Counted from the first letter of the stretch, positions 18,562-28,919 are shown. The stretch is 64,000 bases of DNA from JAEUIX01 sp046156035 (GCA_046156035.1 JBJXEW010000056.1:186001-250000), one strand, 5' to 3'. Translations and numbers: made by a program. Notes: generated by a model not told the origin, from the letters alone.

Positions 18562-18930
18562 TCACTTCGCGGGCGTGCTCACGCCCGGCGGCACACGCCC
18601 GCGATCGCGCAGTAGGTGTTCCTTCGCCTTCAGCACGAACAAGAACCCCGCGATGAGGAAGAGCGCCAGCGCCACGCCCAGTGCCACCAGCAGCATCCGC
18701 TTCACCACGCGCGGCACGCCCTCTCGCGCCTGCGCCTCCCGCACCAGCAGCACCGTCGCATCCGCGGGCACCTGCGCTTCGTCGATCCCTTCAACAACCG
18801 GCGCGACGAGGCCTTTGGATGCGGCGTGCGCCCGTGCCGCGGCTGCATCCGGCGCACGCACAAACCAGATGCGCTCGTGGCCGAGGTACACATCGCGCCC
18901 GGTGCAGCGGAAGGTGATGGGTTCAGGCAC
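18562..18930 (-). CDS. Small membrane protein of unknown function
   Basis: A 122-aa protein with a soluble N-terminal domain (about residues 1-78; FRCTGRDVYLGHERIWFVRAPDAAAARAHA suggests a small alpha/beta domain), one transmembrane helix (about 80-103) and a short basic tail. It starts two bases after the stop of the CoA-transferase gene on the same strand, so the two are probably co-transcribed. No family recognised. Confidence 0.65.
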   Translation of the reverse strand: MPEPITFRCTGRDVYLGHERIWFVRAPDAAAARAHAASKGLVAPVVEGIDEAQVPADATVLLVREAQAREGVPRVVKRMLLVALGVALALFLIAGFLFVLKAKEHLLRDRGRVPPGVSTPAK

Positions 18931-18932
18931 GT

Positions 18933-19595
<663 letters not shown>

Positions 19596-19643
19596 GGGGA
19601 AGCGTACAAGGCAAAATGGCCAAATAGCAAATGGCAAATCGGA

Positions 19644-19681
19644 GGCACGCGCGAGCGTGCCGTAGATCCGCCGTGGCGGAT
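19644..19681. repeat. Two small palindromes
   Basis: GGCACGC-GCGA-GCGTGCC (19644-19661) is followed by ATCCGCC-GT-GGCGGAT (19666-19681). The second belongs to the TCCGCC-N2/3-GGCGGA type also found at 32838 and 34022. Confidence 0.65.
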
Positions 19682-19776
19682 GGCCAAATGAAGGCAAGAG
19701 GTCAGTGCTCCGGGCCGAGGGCCGAGGTGCTATACGCCCTGGCCTTCTGCGGCTTGCCCATTGCCGCCTGCCTCTT

Positions 19777-19803
19777 GCCCAGTCCCAGTGCCCAGTGCCC
19801 AGT
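19777..19803 (+). repeat. Heptamer array, gcccagt type
   Basis: GCCCAGT, a six-base CCCAGT, GCCCAGT and GCCCAGT, ending 15 bases before the hpnC start. The same unit occurs at 30958 and, inverted, at 32192. Confidence 0.7.
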
Positions 19804-19817
19804 CCCTTCCTCTCTCT

Positions 19818-20888
19818 ATGCTTCTCGCGCCGATGCCCGACCTGCTCATTCACCCCGACATGACGGTGCTCGAGGCCCTGCGGTGGTACGGCCCCATCAC
19901 CTCCGGCCCCGTCGTTTCACCCGAGCAGGCCATTGACTACTGCCGCGGCCTCGCGAACTCGCACTACGAGAACTTCTCCGTTCTCTCTGCCCTCGTGCCC
20001 GACGACCTGCGCGATGACTTCGCGGCGGTCTACGCCTTCTGCCGCTGGTCAGACGATCTGGGGGATGAGACGGGCCACACGCTCGCGGCGCGGGCCCAGT
20101 CCATGGCCCTGCTCAACTGGTGGGAGGATCAACTCGACCTGTGCTTTGACGGCCTCGCCGAGCACCCCGTCTTCATCGCTCTCCACCGCGTGATCGACCG
20201 GCACGCCGTGCCCAAGAAGCCCTTCGCCGATCTCATCTCCGCGTTCAAGCAAGACCAGTCGCTGCGCCACTACCAAACGTGGGACCAGGTGCTTGACTAT
20301 TGCACGCGCAGCGCGAACCCCGTGGGCCGCATCGTGCTCCATCTGGGCGGCTATCCGGACACGCCAGAGAACACGCAACGCTATCGTCTGAGCGACGCGA
20401 CCTGCACGGCCCTGCAACTCACCAACTTCTGGCAGGATGTGCGGCGAGACCTGATCGAACGTGACCGGGTTTACATTCCGCTTACGGACGCGGGCCTCAC
20501 GGTCGCTCAACTGCGAGACTGGATGCTGCGCGAGTTCGACCCCGATGCCCGCGTCCCCTTCATCCGCGCCATGCACCCGCTGGTGGACAAGACCCGGGCG
20601 CTCTTTGATGATGGTCGCCCCCTGCCCGGCCTGCTCGACGGGCGCATCAGCCCCGTCGTCTGGCTCTTCGGGGCCGGGGGGCGCAGCGTGCTGCGCAGCG
20701 TGGAACGCATCGGGTGCGCTACGCTTTGGCAGCGGCCGCGCCTGTCCAAGTCCACCAAGGTCGGGCTTGTTGCCGGCGCGTGGCTGCGGGCCAAACTCGG
20801 CGGGCCGGGTCGGCCCCTGCCCGGACACGGGCCGACGTCCGCCCTCCCTCCCGCGGCTCCATCGGCGACCACCAGCACTGCGGCGTGA
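19818..20888 (+). CDS. hpnC: Squalene synthase HpnC (hydroxysqualene-forming)
   Basis: A 356-aa trans-isoprenyl diphosphate synthase of the HpnC type. The signature SHYENFSV lies at about residues 49-56. Two Asp-rich motifs are seen: SDDLGDETG (about 79-87) and NFWQDVRRDLIERDRVYIP (about 204-222). In the three-step HpnCDE route, HpnC turns presqualene diphosphate into hydroxysqualene. The last 60 residues are a low-complexity Pro/Ala/Gly tail. It overlaps hpnD by GTGA. A second ATG at 19833 is possible. Confidence 0.92.
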   Translation: MLLAPMPDLLIHPDMTVLEALRWYGPITSGPVVSPEQAIDYCRGLANSHYENFSVLSALVPDDLRDDFAAVYAFCRWSDDLGDETGHTLAARAQSMALLNWWEDQLDLCFDGLAEHPVFIALHRVIDRHAVPKKPFADLISAFKQDQSLRHYQTWDQVLDYCTRSANPVGRIVLHLGGYPDTPENTQRYRLSDATCTALQLTNFWQDVRRDLIERDRVYIPLTDAGLTVAQLRDWMLREFDPDARVPFIRAMHPLVDKTRALFDDGRPLPGLLDGRISPVVWLFGAGGRSVLRSVERIGCATLWQRPRLSKSTKVGLVAGAWLRAKLGGPGRPLPGHGPTSALPPAAPSATTSTAA

Positions 20889-21883
20889 GCATCAGCGGCA
20901 TCATCCCGACGACAACCACCAGCGAGCGCCGCGCGATGGACGGTGCTGGCTTGGTCGTGCCGACGCTGGCCGGTGTGCCTGCCCCGGTGCTTGACGCCGC
21001 GTACGCCAGTTGCCGCGACATCACCCGTCGAGCCGCGCGCAACTTCTACTACGGCCTCTGCCTCACGCCCGAGCCGCGCCGCTCGGCCGTCTACTCGGTG
21101 TACGCGTGGATGCGCGCGGCGGACGACCAGGTGGACGAGGCCGGCACCATTGGCGAGCGCCGGGCGCGCCTGACCTCGCTCCGCGAGCGCACCGAGCGCG
21201 TGCTGGCGGGCGATCTGCCCGGCCCCGATGCCGAGCCCTTCTGGACGGCCTTCGCCGCGACGCTCGCGAGTTACCCGATCGACCACGCCTTCGTCCTCGC
21301 CATGCTTGATGGGCTGGCCGAAGACCTCGACCACACCGGCTACGCCACGCGCGAAGACCTGGAACGCTACTGCTATCGCGTCGGCTCCACCGTGGGCCTC
21401 ACCTGCATCGCCATCTGGGGCTTGCGGCCCGATGCCGACGCCGCGCTCGCAACCGAAAAATCCATCCGGCGCGGCAAAGCCTTCCAACTCACCAACATCC
21501 TCCGCGACATTGGCCAGGACTTTGACGACCTGCCCCGGCGCGTCTATGTGCCCGCCAGCGACCTCGCCGCCAACGGCCTCTCGGCGCCGCAGTTGCGCTC
21601 GTGGGCCGAGCCCGAGCGTTGCCGCGCGTTGGTGCAGGGGCTCAGCGCCCTCGCGCGTGAGCACTACAGGGCCTCGGCGGGCCTGGAAGACCTGATCGAC
21701 GCCGCTTGCGCTCCCGCCCTGTGGGGCATGACGCGCATCTACTCCGACCTGCTGCGCATGATCGAGGCCGACCCGGCGAGCGTGGTGAGCCCGCAGCGCG
21801 TGCGGCTGTCGTCGGCCCGCAAGGGCCTCATCGCCCTCTCGGCCGTCATCCGCCAGCGCACGCAGGCGTGGACGGTCTCGTGA
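20885..21883 (+). CDS. hpnD: Presqualene diphosphate synthase HpnD
   Basis: A 332-aa enzyme that joins two farnesyl diphosphates into presqualene diphosphate. First Asp motif MRAADDQVDE, second NILRDIGQDFDDLPRRVYVP, both in place. The GTG at 20885 shares bases with the hpnC stop. The first 30 residues are not conserved; an ATG 18 codons in (MDGAGL) could also serve as start. It overlaps hpnE by GTGA. Confidence 0.93.
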   Translation: MSISGIIPTTTTSERRAMDGAGLVVPTLAGVPAPVLDAAYASCRDITRRAARNFYYGLCLTPEPRRSAVYSVYAWMRAADDQVDEAGTIGERRARLTSLRERTERVLAGDLPGPDAEPFWTAFAATLASYPIDHAFVLAMLDGLAEDLDHTGYATREDLERYCYRVGSTVGLTCIAIWGLRPDADAALATEKSIRRGKAFQLTNILRDIGQDFDDLPRRVYVPASDLAANGLSAPQLRSWAEPERCRALVQGLSALAREHYRASAGLEDLIDAACAPALWGMTRIYSDLLRMIEADPASVVSPQRVRLSSARKGLIALSAVIRQRTQAWTVS

Positions 21884-23358
21884 GCAGGGTGGCACGCGAG
21901 CCCGCCGCTCCCGTCTCTCCGGCGTCGCCTGCTTCGACCTCACCCCGTACCGGTTCGATCCGCACGGCCATCGTCGCCGGCGGCGGCATCGCCGGCATCG
22001 CCGCGGCGTTGCGCCTCGCCGAAGCAGGTGTACGGGTCACACTGGTCGAGACACGCAAGAAACTCGGTGGGCGGGCCACCAGTTTCGATGACGTGCGCAC
22101 GGGCCAGCGCATCGACAACTGCCAGCACGTGGCCCTGGGTTGCTGCGTGAACTACCCCGACCTGCTCGGTCGCCTTGGCGCGCTCGACAAGGTGCGGTGG
22201 ACCCGCGAGCAATACTGGATCACGCGGGGGGGTGTGGTCTCGGTCGTGCGCCCGCGACTGCTGCCCGCGCCCCTGCACTTCTCCCTCTCCATGCTGGGCG
22301 CAAAGTTCATCGGCGCGGCAGACCTGTTGGCCCTCGCCCGCATCGGCCCGGCCATCATCCGCTGCGACCGCAGCCGTTACCGCGATATCACCTTCGCCCA
22401 GTTCCTCCGCACGCACGGCCAGCCCCAGGGCCTGATCGACAGGTTCTGGAGCCCGGTGGTGGTGAGCGCGTGCAACCTCTCCTGCGAGCGCGTGAGCGCG
22501 GCCAGCGCGCTCCATGTGTTTCAGGAGGGTTTCTTCGCCACCACCCACGCCGCGGACATGGGCGTTTCGACCGTGCCGCTGCTGGAGTTGTACGACCGGG
22601 CCGAGGCCGTGCTCACTCGCGCTGGTGGCACGTTGCGCCTGGGCACGGGCGTGAACAAGTTGTGGCCACGCGGCATCGAGACCACCACCGGCGAGCGCCT
22701 CGAGGCCGACGCGGTCGTGTGCGCCCTCCCCTTCGAGCGGGCACGCGAAGTGGTTGATGCCGACCTGCGCAATCGCGACGCGCGCTTCGCGGCCATGGAG
22801 CGGATGGAGCACAGCCCGATCCTCGGTGTGCACCTCGTTTTCGACCGCGCCGTCATGCAACTCCCCCACGCGGTGCTGGTGGAGGCCGGCACGCAGTGGC
22901 TCTTCCGCAAGGACGAGGCCGGTTGCGTGATTCACGCCGTCATCAGCGCGGCAGACGAATGGATGGCCCTCGATGAGAACGCCATCGTGGAGCGCGTCGT
23001 GGCCGACATTCGCGCCTACTTCCCCGCCGCCGCGGGCGCTGTCCTCCTCTCCGGCCGCCCTGTGAAGGAGAAGCGGGCCACGTTCGCACCCACGCCCAAC
23101 ACGGAGGCCCACCGCCCGGCCACGGTCGGCCCCAGTGGCATCATCCTCGCGGGCGATTACACCGATTGCGGCTGGCCCGCGACGATGGAGGGTGCCACGC
23201 GCTCGGGCTACACCGCCGCCGCGGCGGTGCTCGGCCGATCCGCGGCAGACCTGCTCGTGCCAGCCCCCGCACCGGGCAGACTCGCCCGCTGGCTCGGCCT
23301 GCGTGTGGGCAAGAGCGAGCGAATGATGGTTGCGGCTGGCGCGGCTGCCCGAGCGTGA
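21880..23358 (+). CDS. hpnE: Hydroxysqualene dehydroxylase HpnE
   Basis: A 492-aa FAD-dependent enzyme of the phytoene-desaturase-like family that reduces hydroxysqualene to squalene. The Rossmann FAD motif IVAGGGIAGIAAALRLAEAG starts near residue 28, and LVETRKKLGGRATSF follows. The C-terminal FAD-contact segment is ILAGDYTDCGWPATMEGA. The GTG start at 21880 overlaps the hpnD stop. Together with hpnC and hpnD it completes FPP-to-squalene; no squalene-hopene cyclase is in the window. Confidence 0.93.
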   Translation: MSRVAREPAAPVSPASPASTSPRTGSIRTAIVAGGGIAGIAAALRLAEAGVRVTLVETRKKLGGRATSFDDVRTGQRIDNCQHVALGCCVNYPDLLGRLGALDKVRWTREQYWITRGGVVSVVRPRLLPAPLHFSLSMLGAKFIGAADLLALARIGPAIIRCDRSRYRDITFAQFLRTHGQPQGLIDRFWSPVVVSACNLSCERVSAASALHVFQEGFFATTHAADMGVSTVPLLELYDRAEAVLTRAGGTLRLGTGVNKLWPRGIETTTGERLEADAVVCALPFERAREVVDADLRNRDARFAAMERMEHSPILGVHLVFDRAVMQLPHAVLVEAGTQWLFRKDEAGCVIHAVISAADEWMALDENAIVERVVADIRAYFPAAAGAVLLSGRPVKEKRATFAPTPNTEAHRPATVGPSGIILAGDYTDCGWPATMEGATRSGYTAAAAVLGRSAADLLVPAPAPGRLARWLGLRVGKSERMMVAAGAAARA

Positions 23359-23430
23359 ACCGGCGCGCCAGACACCCCTCCCCCGACCCGATCTGCGGGA
23401 TCGACCGACCGCCTTCTCACGGAGCAACCT

Positions 23431-24630
23431 ATGAAAATGAAAACAGCCATCCCCGCCATGATCGCCATCGTGGCGATCGTCGCGGTCGGTGTGATTGCGC
23501 TCCGTCCGGAGGCCGTGGATGGTCCCGTTCGGGCGGTGCTGGGCATCGCTACGGGCACCGGCTCGGCGGTGAGGGAGGGCCAGCCCAACGAGCCGCCCGG
23601 CGGGCCGGCGAGCGAAGACCCACGCCCGGTCGCGCCGGTTGCCACGCTCGCGCCGGGCGCGGGCGTGCGTCTGCACGGCGTCGCCGCGGCAATCGCCAAG
23701 CCCGCGGGGGCTCTGCGCCTCGCCACATACAACATCGAGAACCTCTTTGACCCTCTGAAGGAGGGCGAACACCCCGGCATGGCTCGCGACGACGCCAGCG
23801 AGGGCGACCCGCATCCGGTCAAGCCCGTCGAGCATCGCAGGGCCGTCGCCGCGGCGATCCATGCCATCAACGCCGATGTGCTGGCTGTGCAGGAGATCTC
23901 CTCGCTCGAAGCCCTTACAAAGTTCCGTGATGAGTACCTCTCCGACCTCGGCTACACCTACGTTGCCTCCATTGATGCGGGCGACCGTCGCGGCATCGAG
24001 CAGTCTGTGCTCTCGCGCTTCCCCATCAAGGAATCCATCAACTGGCCGGGCATGGTTCTGGGCGGCACGCACCCGGAGAAGTGGGGTCGGCAGAACAACG
24101 AATGGGCCGGCCAGCCCATCAAGTTCGCCCGTTCACCGCTCAAGGTGGTTGTAGAGGTGCCCGCCACGGCGGACAAGGCCGCCAGGATCATCCCGCTCAC
24201 ACTCTTCGTGATTCACCACAAGTCCGGCGGACCCGGCGGCTACTGGCGCGAGGCCGAGGCGGCGAGGACGGCCGAGTTGGCGAAGGCGGCGGCGGGCGAG
24301 GGTTGGGCCGCGGATGCGGCCGTTGTGGTGTTGGGCGACTTCAACGCGAAAACCGGCGAAGCGCCCTTGCAGGCGTATCTGGCCGCCGGTTTCACGAGCG
24401 CCATGGGCGACCGCCCCGACACCGACCCGACATGGATCACCCATTCCTCCGGGCGTGTGATCGACCACCTGTTCCTCTCGCCCTGGCTTGCCAAACGTCT
24501 GGTCCCCGACACCCGGTTCGTACTGGGCACCATCACACGCCCCGAGGGCGTGGACTGGCGCACCACCCCGGCACCGCCCGGCTGGGCCAGCGACCACTAT
24601 CCGGTCGTCATCGACTTCAAGTTTGAGTAG
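23431..24630 (+). CDS. Exported endonuclease/exonuclease/phosphatase-family protein
   Basis: A 399-aa protein. An N-terminal hydrophobic segment (about residues 5-22) acts as signal or anchor. The EEP catalytic fold shows LATYNIENLFDP, AVQEISSLEAL, VLGDFNAKTGE and VIDHLFLSP, with the expected Asn, Glu, Asp-Asn and Asp-His positions. It may hydrolyse nucleic acid or a phosphodiester outside the cytoplasm; the substrate is unknown. GGAG lies six bases before the ATG. Confidence 0.88.
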   Translation: MKMKTAIPAMIAIVAIVAVGVIALRPEAVDGPVRAVLGIATGTGSAVREGQPNEPPGGPASEDPRPVAPVATLAPGAGVRLHGVAAAIAKPAGALRLATYNIENLFDPLKEGEHPGMARDDASEGDPHPVKPVEHRRAVAAAIHAINADVLAVQEISSLEALTKFRDEYLSDLGYTYVASIDAGDRRGIEQSVLSRFPIKESINWPGMVLGGTHPEKWGRQNNEWAGQPIKFARSPLKVVVEVPATADKAARIIPLTLFVIHHKSGGPGGYWREAEAARTAELAKAAAGEGWAADAAVVVLGDFNAKTGEAPLQAYLAAGFTSAMGDRPDTDPTWITHSSGRVIDHLFLSPWLAKRLVPDTRFVLGTITRPEGVDWRTTPAPPGWASDHYPVVIDFKFE

Positions 24631-24714
24631 GAAACCGGGGGCAAGTGAGGCGCCGGCGCTTTCGTGTGCGCGGCCGCACGATCGCCTGGCCATCCGCACG
24701 GCCGCCTCGAAAAA

Positions 24715-24734
24715 GCCCCCGCTCGCGCGGGGGC
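24715..24734 (-). terminator. Hairpin with A-tract upstream (minus-oriented terminator shape)
   Basis: GCCCCCGC-TCGC-GCGGGGGC with AAAAA on its left side. On the minus strand this reads as stem plus T-run, although no minus-strand gene ends near it. Confidence 0.4.
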
Positions 24735-24783
24735 CTCACTGAGCGTTCAGCAACAGTCGTCAGCACGCCGGCGGGCCAATGAG

Positions 24784-24807
24784 GCCCCGGCGCGAGCCGG
24801 GGCTTTA
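24784..24807 (+). terminator. Rho-independent terminator after the EEP gene
   Basis: GCCCCGGC-GCGA-GCCGGGGC followed by TTTA. With the hairpin at 24715 it occupies the 347-base spacer before mreB; the rest of the spacer shows no gene. Confidence 0.55.
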
Positions 24808-24977
24808 TCGCCAGCCAAGCCCGTTTCGCCGCGCATCGGGATAAAGGCGCGCACGCCGCCCATCCGATAACCTACGCTGTCGGACTACGAACCCCGGCGC
24901 GAAGGCGGCCGCGGTGCATCGTCGTCTCTCGGGCCGGTCGCCGGTCTTCTGGGTCCCTGCTTTCTCTCTTGGGCGCT

Positions 24978-26039
24978 ATGGCCAACTTTCTCGACCGATT
25001 CCTGGGCATGTTCGGCATCGACATGGGCATCGACCTGGGCACGTGCAACACCCTCGTTGCCGTGCGCGGGCAGGGCATCGTTCTCAACGAGCCCAGCGTG
25101 GTGGCCGTACGCAAGGGCACCAACCAGGTGCTCTACAACGGGCAGGCCGTGGGCTGGGTCGCCAAGGAGATGCTCGGCAAGACGCCCGGCCAGATCACCG
25201 CGATCCGCCCGCTCAAAGACGGCGTCATCAGCGACTTCGACATCACCGAGGCCATGCTGCGGTACTTCATCCAGAAGGTCAACGGCAACCGTCGGTGGGT
25301 GGGGCCGCGCGTCGTCATCGCCGTGCCCAGCGGCATCACGGAGGTGGAGAAGCGGGCCGTCTTTGATTCGGCCCTTCGCGCTGGCGCACACAAAACCTAC
25401 CTTGTCGAAGAGCCCTGGGCCGCGGCGGTCGGTGCCGGCCTGCCCGTGACCGAGGCCACTGCCAGCATGATCGTTGACATCGGCGGCGGCACGACCGAGG
25501 TGGCGATCCTCTCGCTTGGCGACATCGCCGTGTGCGAGAGTTTGCGCGTGGCGGGCGATGACCTGGACGAGTCGATCATCAACCACATGAAGAAGACCTA
25601 CAACCTGCTCATCGGCGAGCAGACGGCCGAGCGCATCAAGATCGAGATCGGCTCCGCCGCGCCCACCGCGGGTGCGCCCGACACGAGCATGGAGGTCCGC
25701 GGCCGCGACATGATCAGCGGCCTGCCCCGCAAGACCGTGGTCACCACCGAGGAGATCCGCGAGGCTTTGCAGGAGCCCATCGCGGCCATCGTCGATGCGT
25801 GCACGCGCACACTCGAACGGGCCGAGCCGGAACTCGCCGCCGATCTTGTCGAGAACGGCATCACCATCGCCGGCGGCGGTGCCCTGCTGCGCGGCATCTC
25901 CACCGTCATCCAGAACTCCACCGGCCTCTCCGTCAAGATCGCCGACGACCCGCTCACCTGCGTGGCCCGCGGCACGGCCATCGCCCTCGAGAACATCGAA
26001 CTGCTCAAGCAATCGCTCGAGAACGAGATCGACTCGTAA
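24978..26039 (+). CDS. mreB: Rod-shape-determining actin homologue MreB
   Basis: A 353-aa bacterial actin of normal length. The phosphate-1 loop is GIDLGTCNTLV. DIGGGTTEVAILS and IAGGGALLRGI mark the other nucleotide-binding loops. It polymerises under the membrane and guides peptidoglycan synthesis. The ATG at 24978 gives the family N-terminus (MANFLDRFLGMFGIDMGIDLGT). It is followed by mreC and mreD in the usual order. Confidence 0.97.
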   Translation: MANFLDRFLGMFGIDMGIDLGTCNTLVAVRGQGIVLNEPSVVAVRKGTNQVLYNGQAVGWVAKEMLGKTPGQITAIRPLKDGVISDFDITEAMLRYFIQKVNGNRRWVGPRVVIAVPSGITEVEKRAVFDSALRAGAHKTYLVEEPWAAAVGAGLPVTEATASMIVDIGGGTTEVAILSLGDIAVCESLRVAGDDLDESIINHMKKTYNLLIGEQTAERIKIEIGSAAPTAGAPDTSMEVRGRDMISGLPRKTVVTTEEIREALQEPIAAIVDACTRTLERAEPELAADLVENGITIAGGGALLRGISTVIQNSTGLSVKIADDPLTCVARGTAIALENIELLKQSLENEIDS

Positions 26040-26105
26040 GCCCGCCGGCGTTCACGCCGCACGTTCCCTCCGCCCGTCCTCACCCCGGCGGGCCGCGCCA
26101 GGCCG

Positions 26106-27056
26106 ATGATCCGCACCCCTCCCAGTTACGCCCGCCCGCGCCGCCCGGTCTTTCCGCTGGCCGTGAGTCTCCTTGTCATCCTCGCCGTCCTGCCCACGCG
26201 CTGGACGCTCTGGCTCAACTCCATCGGCGGCGTGCTGGATGTGATCGTGGCCCCGGCCCAGTGGCCCATCGCCGCGGCCATCCGCTCTGTGCGCTCGCAG
26301 GTGCGGGGCGTCGGCCTGGCCGATGCCGACCCGCTCGCGGCCGAACTCCGCCGCGAAACCCAGCGCTTCGAGCAACTCTACCTGCAGTCCCTCGATGAGA
26401 ACCGGCGCCTCGCCGGCCTGGTCACCAACCTGCAGGGCGGCCTGGCCGTCGCCCCCGGCGCTCGGATCAACCAGGTGCAGGCCGATGTGATCGGCCTCCA
26501 CGCCGATGCCTCCACCACGCTCCTCAAGGTGAAGTCCGGCTCGGCCAGCCGCGTGAGCCGGGAATCGGTGGCGGTGCACGACGGCGTTCATCTCATCGGG
26601 CGCGTGGTGGATGTCGAGCCGCAGATCTCCCGCGTCCTGCCCACCACCGACCGGGCCGCGGGCAAACTCGACGCCCTCGTCATGCTCGGCGAGGCGCCGT
26701 CCTCGCCTCCCGGCGCGCCCGGCCCGCTCGACACGGCCTTGCGCTGCCTGCTCGACCCCACCGGTGAGGGCACGCTGCGCGGCCCCGTTGAAGTTCCGCC
26801 CCCACGCCAAGACCTGCCCCGGCCGGAGGTGAAGCCCGGCATGGTGGTTCGCCTCGAAGGCTCCCGCTGGCCGGTGACTGCACGCATGTTGATCGTCGGC
26901 CTCGTGGAACGTGTCGAGCCCGCGGCCAACGGCCGGCCCATCATCGTCGTCAGGCCCGTCTTCGAACTGCGCGATCTGGCCAGCGTCATCATCCGCTCGC
27001 CCGCCGGCGATGGGCCCGCCGGAGCGGGCGTTGGGGCGGGGGAGGCACGCCCTTGA
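26106..27056 (+). CDS. mreC: Rod-shape-determining protein MreC
   Basis: A 316-aa protein with one N-terminal transmembrane helix (about residues 14-34), a helical coiled-coil (about 65-115) and the C-terminal beta domain, matching MreC layout. The conserved core reads VIGLHADASTTLLKVKSGSASRVSRESVAVHDGVHLIGRVVDVEP in broken form over residues 124-170. It bridges MreB and the periplasmic synthesis machinery. Its stop overlaps the TTG start of mreD (TTGA). Confidence 0.9.
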   Translation: MIRTPPSYARPRRPVFPLAVSLLVILAVLPTRWTLWLNSIGGVLDVIVAPAQWPIAAAIRSVRSQVRGVGLADADPLAAELRRETQRFEQLYLQSLDENRRLAGLVTNLQGGLAVAPGARINQVQADVIGLHADASTTLLKVKSGSASRVSRESVAVHDGVHLIGRVVDVEPQISRVLPTTDRAAGKLDALVMLGEAPSSPPGAPGPLDTALRCLLDPTGEGTLRGPVEVPPPRQDLPRPEVKPGMVVRLEGSRWPVTARMLIVGLVERVEPAANGRPIIVVRPVFELRDLASVIIRSPAGDGPAGAGVGAGEARP

Positions 27057-27625
27057 ACTGGCTCGCCTTCGCCATCCTGAGTTACGCGCTCGTGGGTGCC
27101 GAACTGGCGCTGGGTGAAGTCCTTGCGCTGGGCACCAGCGGCGTGCGGCCCCTGCTCGTGCTGCCGCTGGTCATCTTCGTGGCCCTGCACGCCTCGCCCA
27201 CCGTCGCGCTCTGGTCCGGCCTGCTGCTGGGTTGCACGATCGACCTCCTCGCACGCGTTCCCCTGGCGGATGCAACCGCCGGTGGTGGCACCGCCCTCGT
27301 GCTCGGGCCGCACGCCCTCGGCTACGCCGCGGCGGTCTACCTCACGCTCCTCCTGCGCGGCTTCCTCATCCGCAAGAATCCCCTGTCTTTGGTCTTCATG
27401 ACCCTTCTGGGTGGCGGTCTCAGCGTGGTGGTCGTCGTCGCCCTCATCACGATCAAGAACGTCATCTCACGCACGCTCGTCTGGTCGCCCGGCGAGCAGT
27501 TTGTCAGCCGCGGCGGCTCGGTGCTCTACAGCGCCATCACCGCGTTCGTCCTGGCCTTCCTGCTGCGCAGGCTCATCGGCGTGCTGGGCCTGCCCGATGC
27601 CACCGGCCGCCGCTCCTCGCGCTAG
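27053..27625 (+). CDS. mreD: Rod-shape-determining protein MreD
   Basis: A 190-aa integral membrane protein with about five helices. It starts at TTG inside the mreC stop. Sequence conservation is low, as usual for MreD; the call relies on helix content, length and the mreB-mreC-mreD order. Confidence 0.85.
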   Translation: MNWLAFAILSYALVGAELALGEVLALGTSGVRPLLVLPLVIFVALHASPTVALWSGLLLGCTIDLLARVPLADATAGGGTALVLGPHALGYAAAVYLTLLLRGFLIRKNPLSLVFMTLLGGGLSVVVVVALITIKNVISRTLVWSPGEQFVSRGGSVLYSAITAFVLAFLLRRLIGVLGLPDATGRRSSR

Positions 27626-27652
27626 GCCGCGCGTGTTCGTACACTCCTTGCA

Positions 27653-28876
27653 ATGACCCAGGCGATCTTTTTCGATGACGGGCGCGGCCTGCTCTCGCCG
27701 CTCACCGACCTGCGCGCCGCCTTCAACATCCGCACCGGTGCCCTCACCACCATCGACCGCTGGATGCTCCGCAACGGCATGGATGCTGTTGGCCTCTTCG
27801 TGCCCGAACCCCTCGCCGCGCTCACCGCCGAATGCCACCCCGGAGTGAGCGTGAACCAGCCGCTCCGTGATGCGAGCGGCAGTGGCGCGGTCCTGGCGAT
27901 CAACGGCCGCTGCGTGCTGCCCCTGCCCGCGGCGCTGGGGCTCGCCGTCGGCGAGTGCATCATTGAATCTTCCAGCGGCCATCTTGTCGCCGCGTGCGTG
28001 CCGCACGCGGATGTTCCCGCCCTCGCCGCCCGCGGCTGGATGCCCCACGGCCTGCACGCGACATCGCCGACGGACCACGTGCTGCTCGAACGCCCCTGGC
28101 ACATCCGCGCGTTCCGCGATGCCGCGCTGGATATTGACCTGCCCCTGCTGGTCGCGGCCATCGCCACGGTTGCCGCGCCGCCGCAGGCCATCGTCATTCC
28201 CGGCCACGCGCTCACCATCGCAAAGAGCGCGAAGGTCTACCCCGGCGTCATCCTCGACACCGAAGCCGGCCCCATCGTGATCGATGAGCACGCGGTGATC
28301 CGCCCGGGCGCTTCCATCGTCGGCCCGGCGTACATCGGCCCGCACAGCACCGTGCTCGATCGCGCCCTCATCAAGGCCCGCACGGCCATCGGGCCGTGGT
28401 GCAAGGTCGCGGGCGAAGTGGGGGGCACCATCTTCCAGGGCTTCGCCAACAAGGGGCACGACGGCCACCTCGGCGATTCGTGGGTGGGCGAGTGGGCCAA
28501 CCTCGGTGCGGGCACCACCAACAGCAACCTGCTCAACACCTACGGCGAGGTCACGTGCCGCGCGTTTCACCTGACAGGCGAACCCGGCCAGAACGAGCGC
28601 ACCGGCCAGCAGTTTCTCGGGGCCGTCATCGGCGACCACGTCAAGACCGCCATCTGCACGCGCCTCATGACCGGCTGCATCGTCGGCACGGGGTCGATGC
28701 TGGCCGCCTCTGCCGCGGCTGTGGGCACCATCGAACGCTTCTCATGGTGCACCGATGCTGGCATCAAGCCGTTCCGCCACGACAAGTTCATCGAGGTGGC
28801 CGCGGCCGCCATGGCCCGCCGCAAGGTTGCTCCCAGCGCGGCCTACATGGCACGCCTGGCAGCCCTGGTGCGGTAA
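27653..28876 (+). CDS. GlmU-like putative sugar-nucleotidyltransferase/acyltransferase
   Basis: A 407-aa protein of the alternative GlmU type. The N-terminal part begins IFFDDGRGLLSPLTDLRAAFNIRTG, the degenerate nucleotidyltransferase start of this family. A C-terminal left-handed beta-helix (about residues 210-385) shows hexapeptide-type steps and GFANKGHDGHLGDSWVGEWANLGAGT. It probably makes a UDP-amino-sugar for wall or surface polymers. It starts 27 bases after mreD, so it is likely in the mre operon. Confidence 0.87.
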   Translation: MTQAIFFDDGRGLLSPLTDLRAAFNIRTGALTTIDRWMLRNGMDAVGLFVPEPLAALTAECHPGVSVNQPLRDASGSGAVLAINGRCVLPLPAALGLAVGECIIESSSGHLVAACVPHADVPALAARGWMPHGLHATSPTDHVLLERPWHIRAFRDAALDIDLPLLVAAIATVAAPPQAIVIPGHALTIAKSAKVYPGVILDTEAGPIVIDEHAVIRPGASIVGPAYIGPHSTVLDRALIKARTAIGPWCKVAGEVGGTIFQGFANKGHDGHLGDSWVGEWANLGAGTTNSNLLNTYGEVTCRAFHLTGEPGQNERTGQQFLGAVIGDHVKTAICTRLMTGCIVGTGSMLAASAAAVGTIERFSWCTDAGIKPFRHDKFIEVAAAAMARRKVAPSAAYMARLAALVR

Positions 28877-28891
28877 GTCTTGTCCCCGTGC

Positions 28892-28919
28892 CATCGAAGT
28901 CGGCTCTGCGACTTCGATG
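28892..28919 (+). repeat. REP palindrome, copy 1 (forward)
   Basis: Perfect 11-bp arms CATCGAAGTCG / CGACTTCGATG with loop GCTCTG, preceded by GTGC. Located 89 bases before the RAYT start. Confidence 0.93.

Noticed and set aside
24715..24734. Main terminator of the exported EEP gene
   Set aside because: The T-run is on the minus strand; the hairpin at 24784 has the correct orientation.
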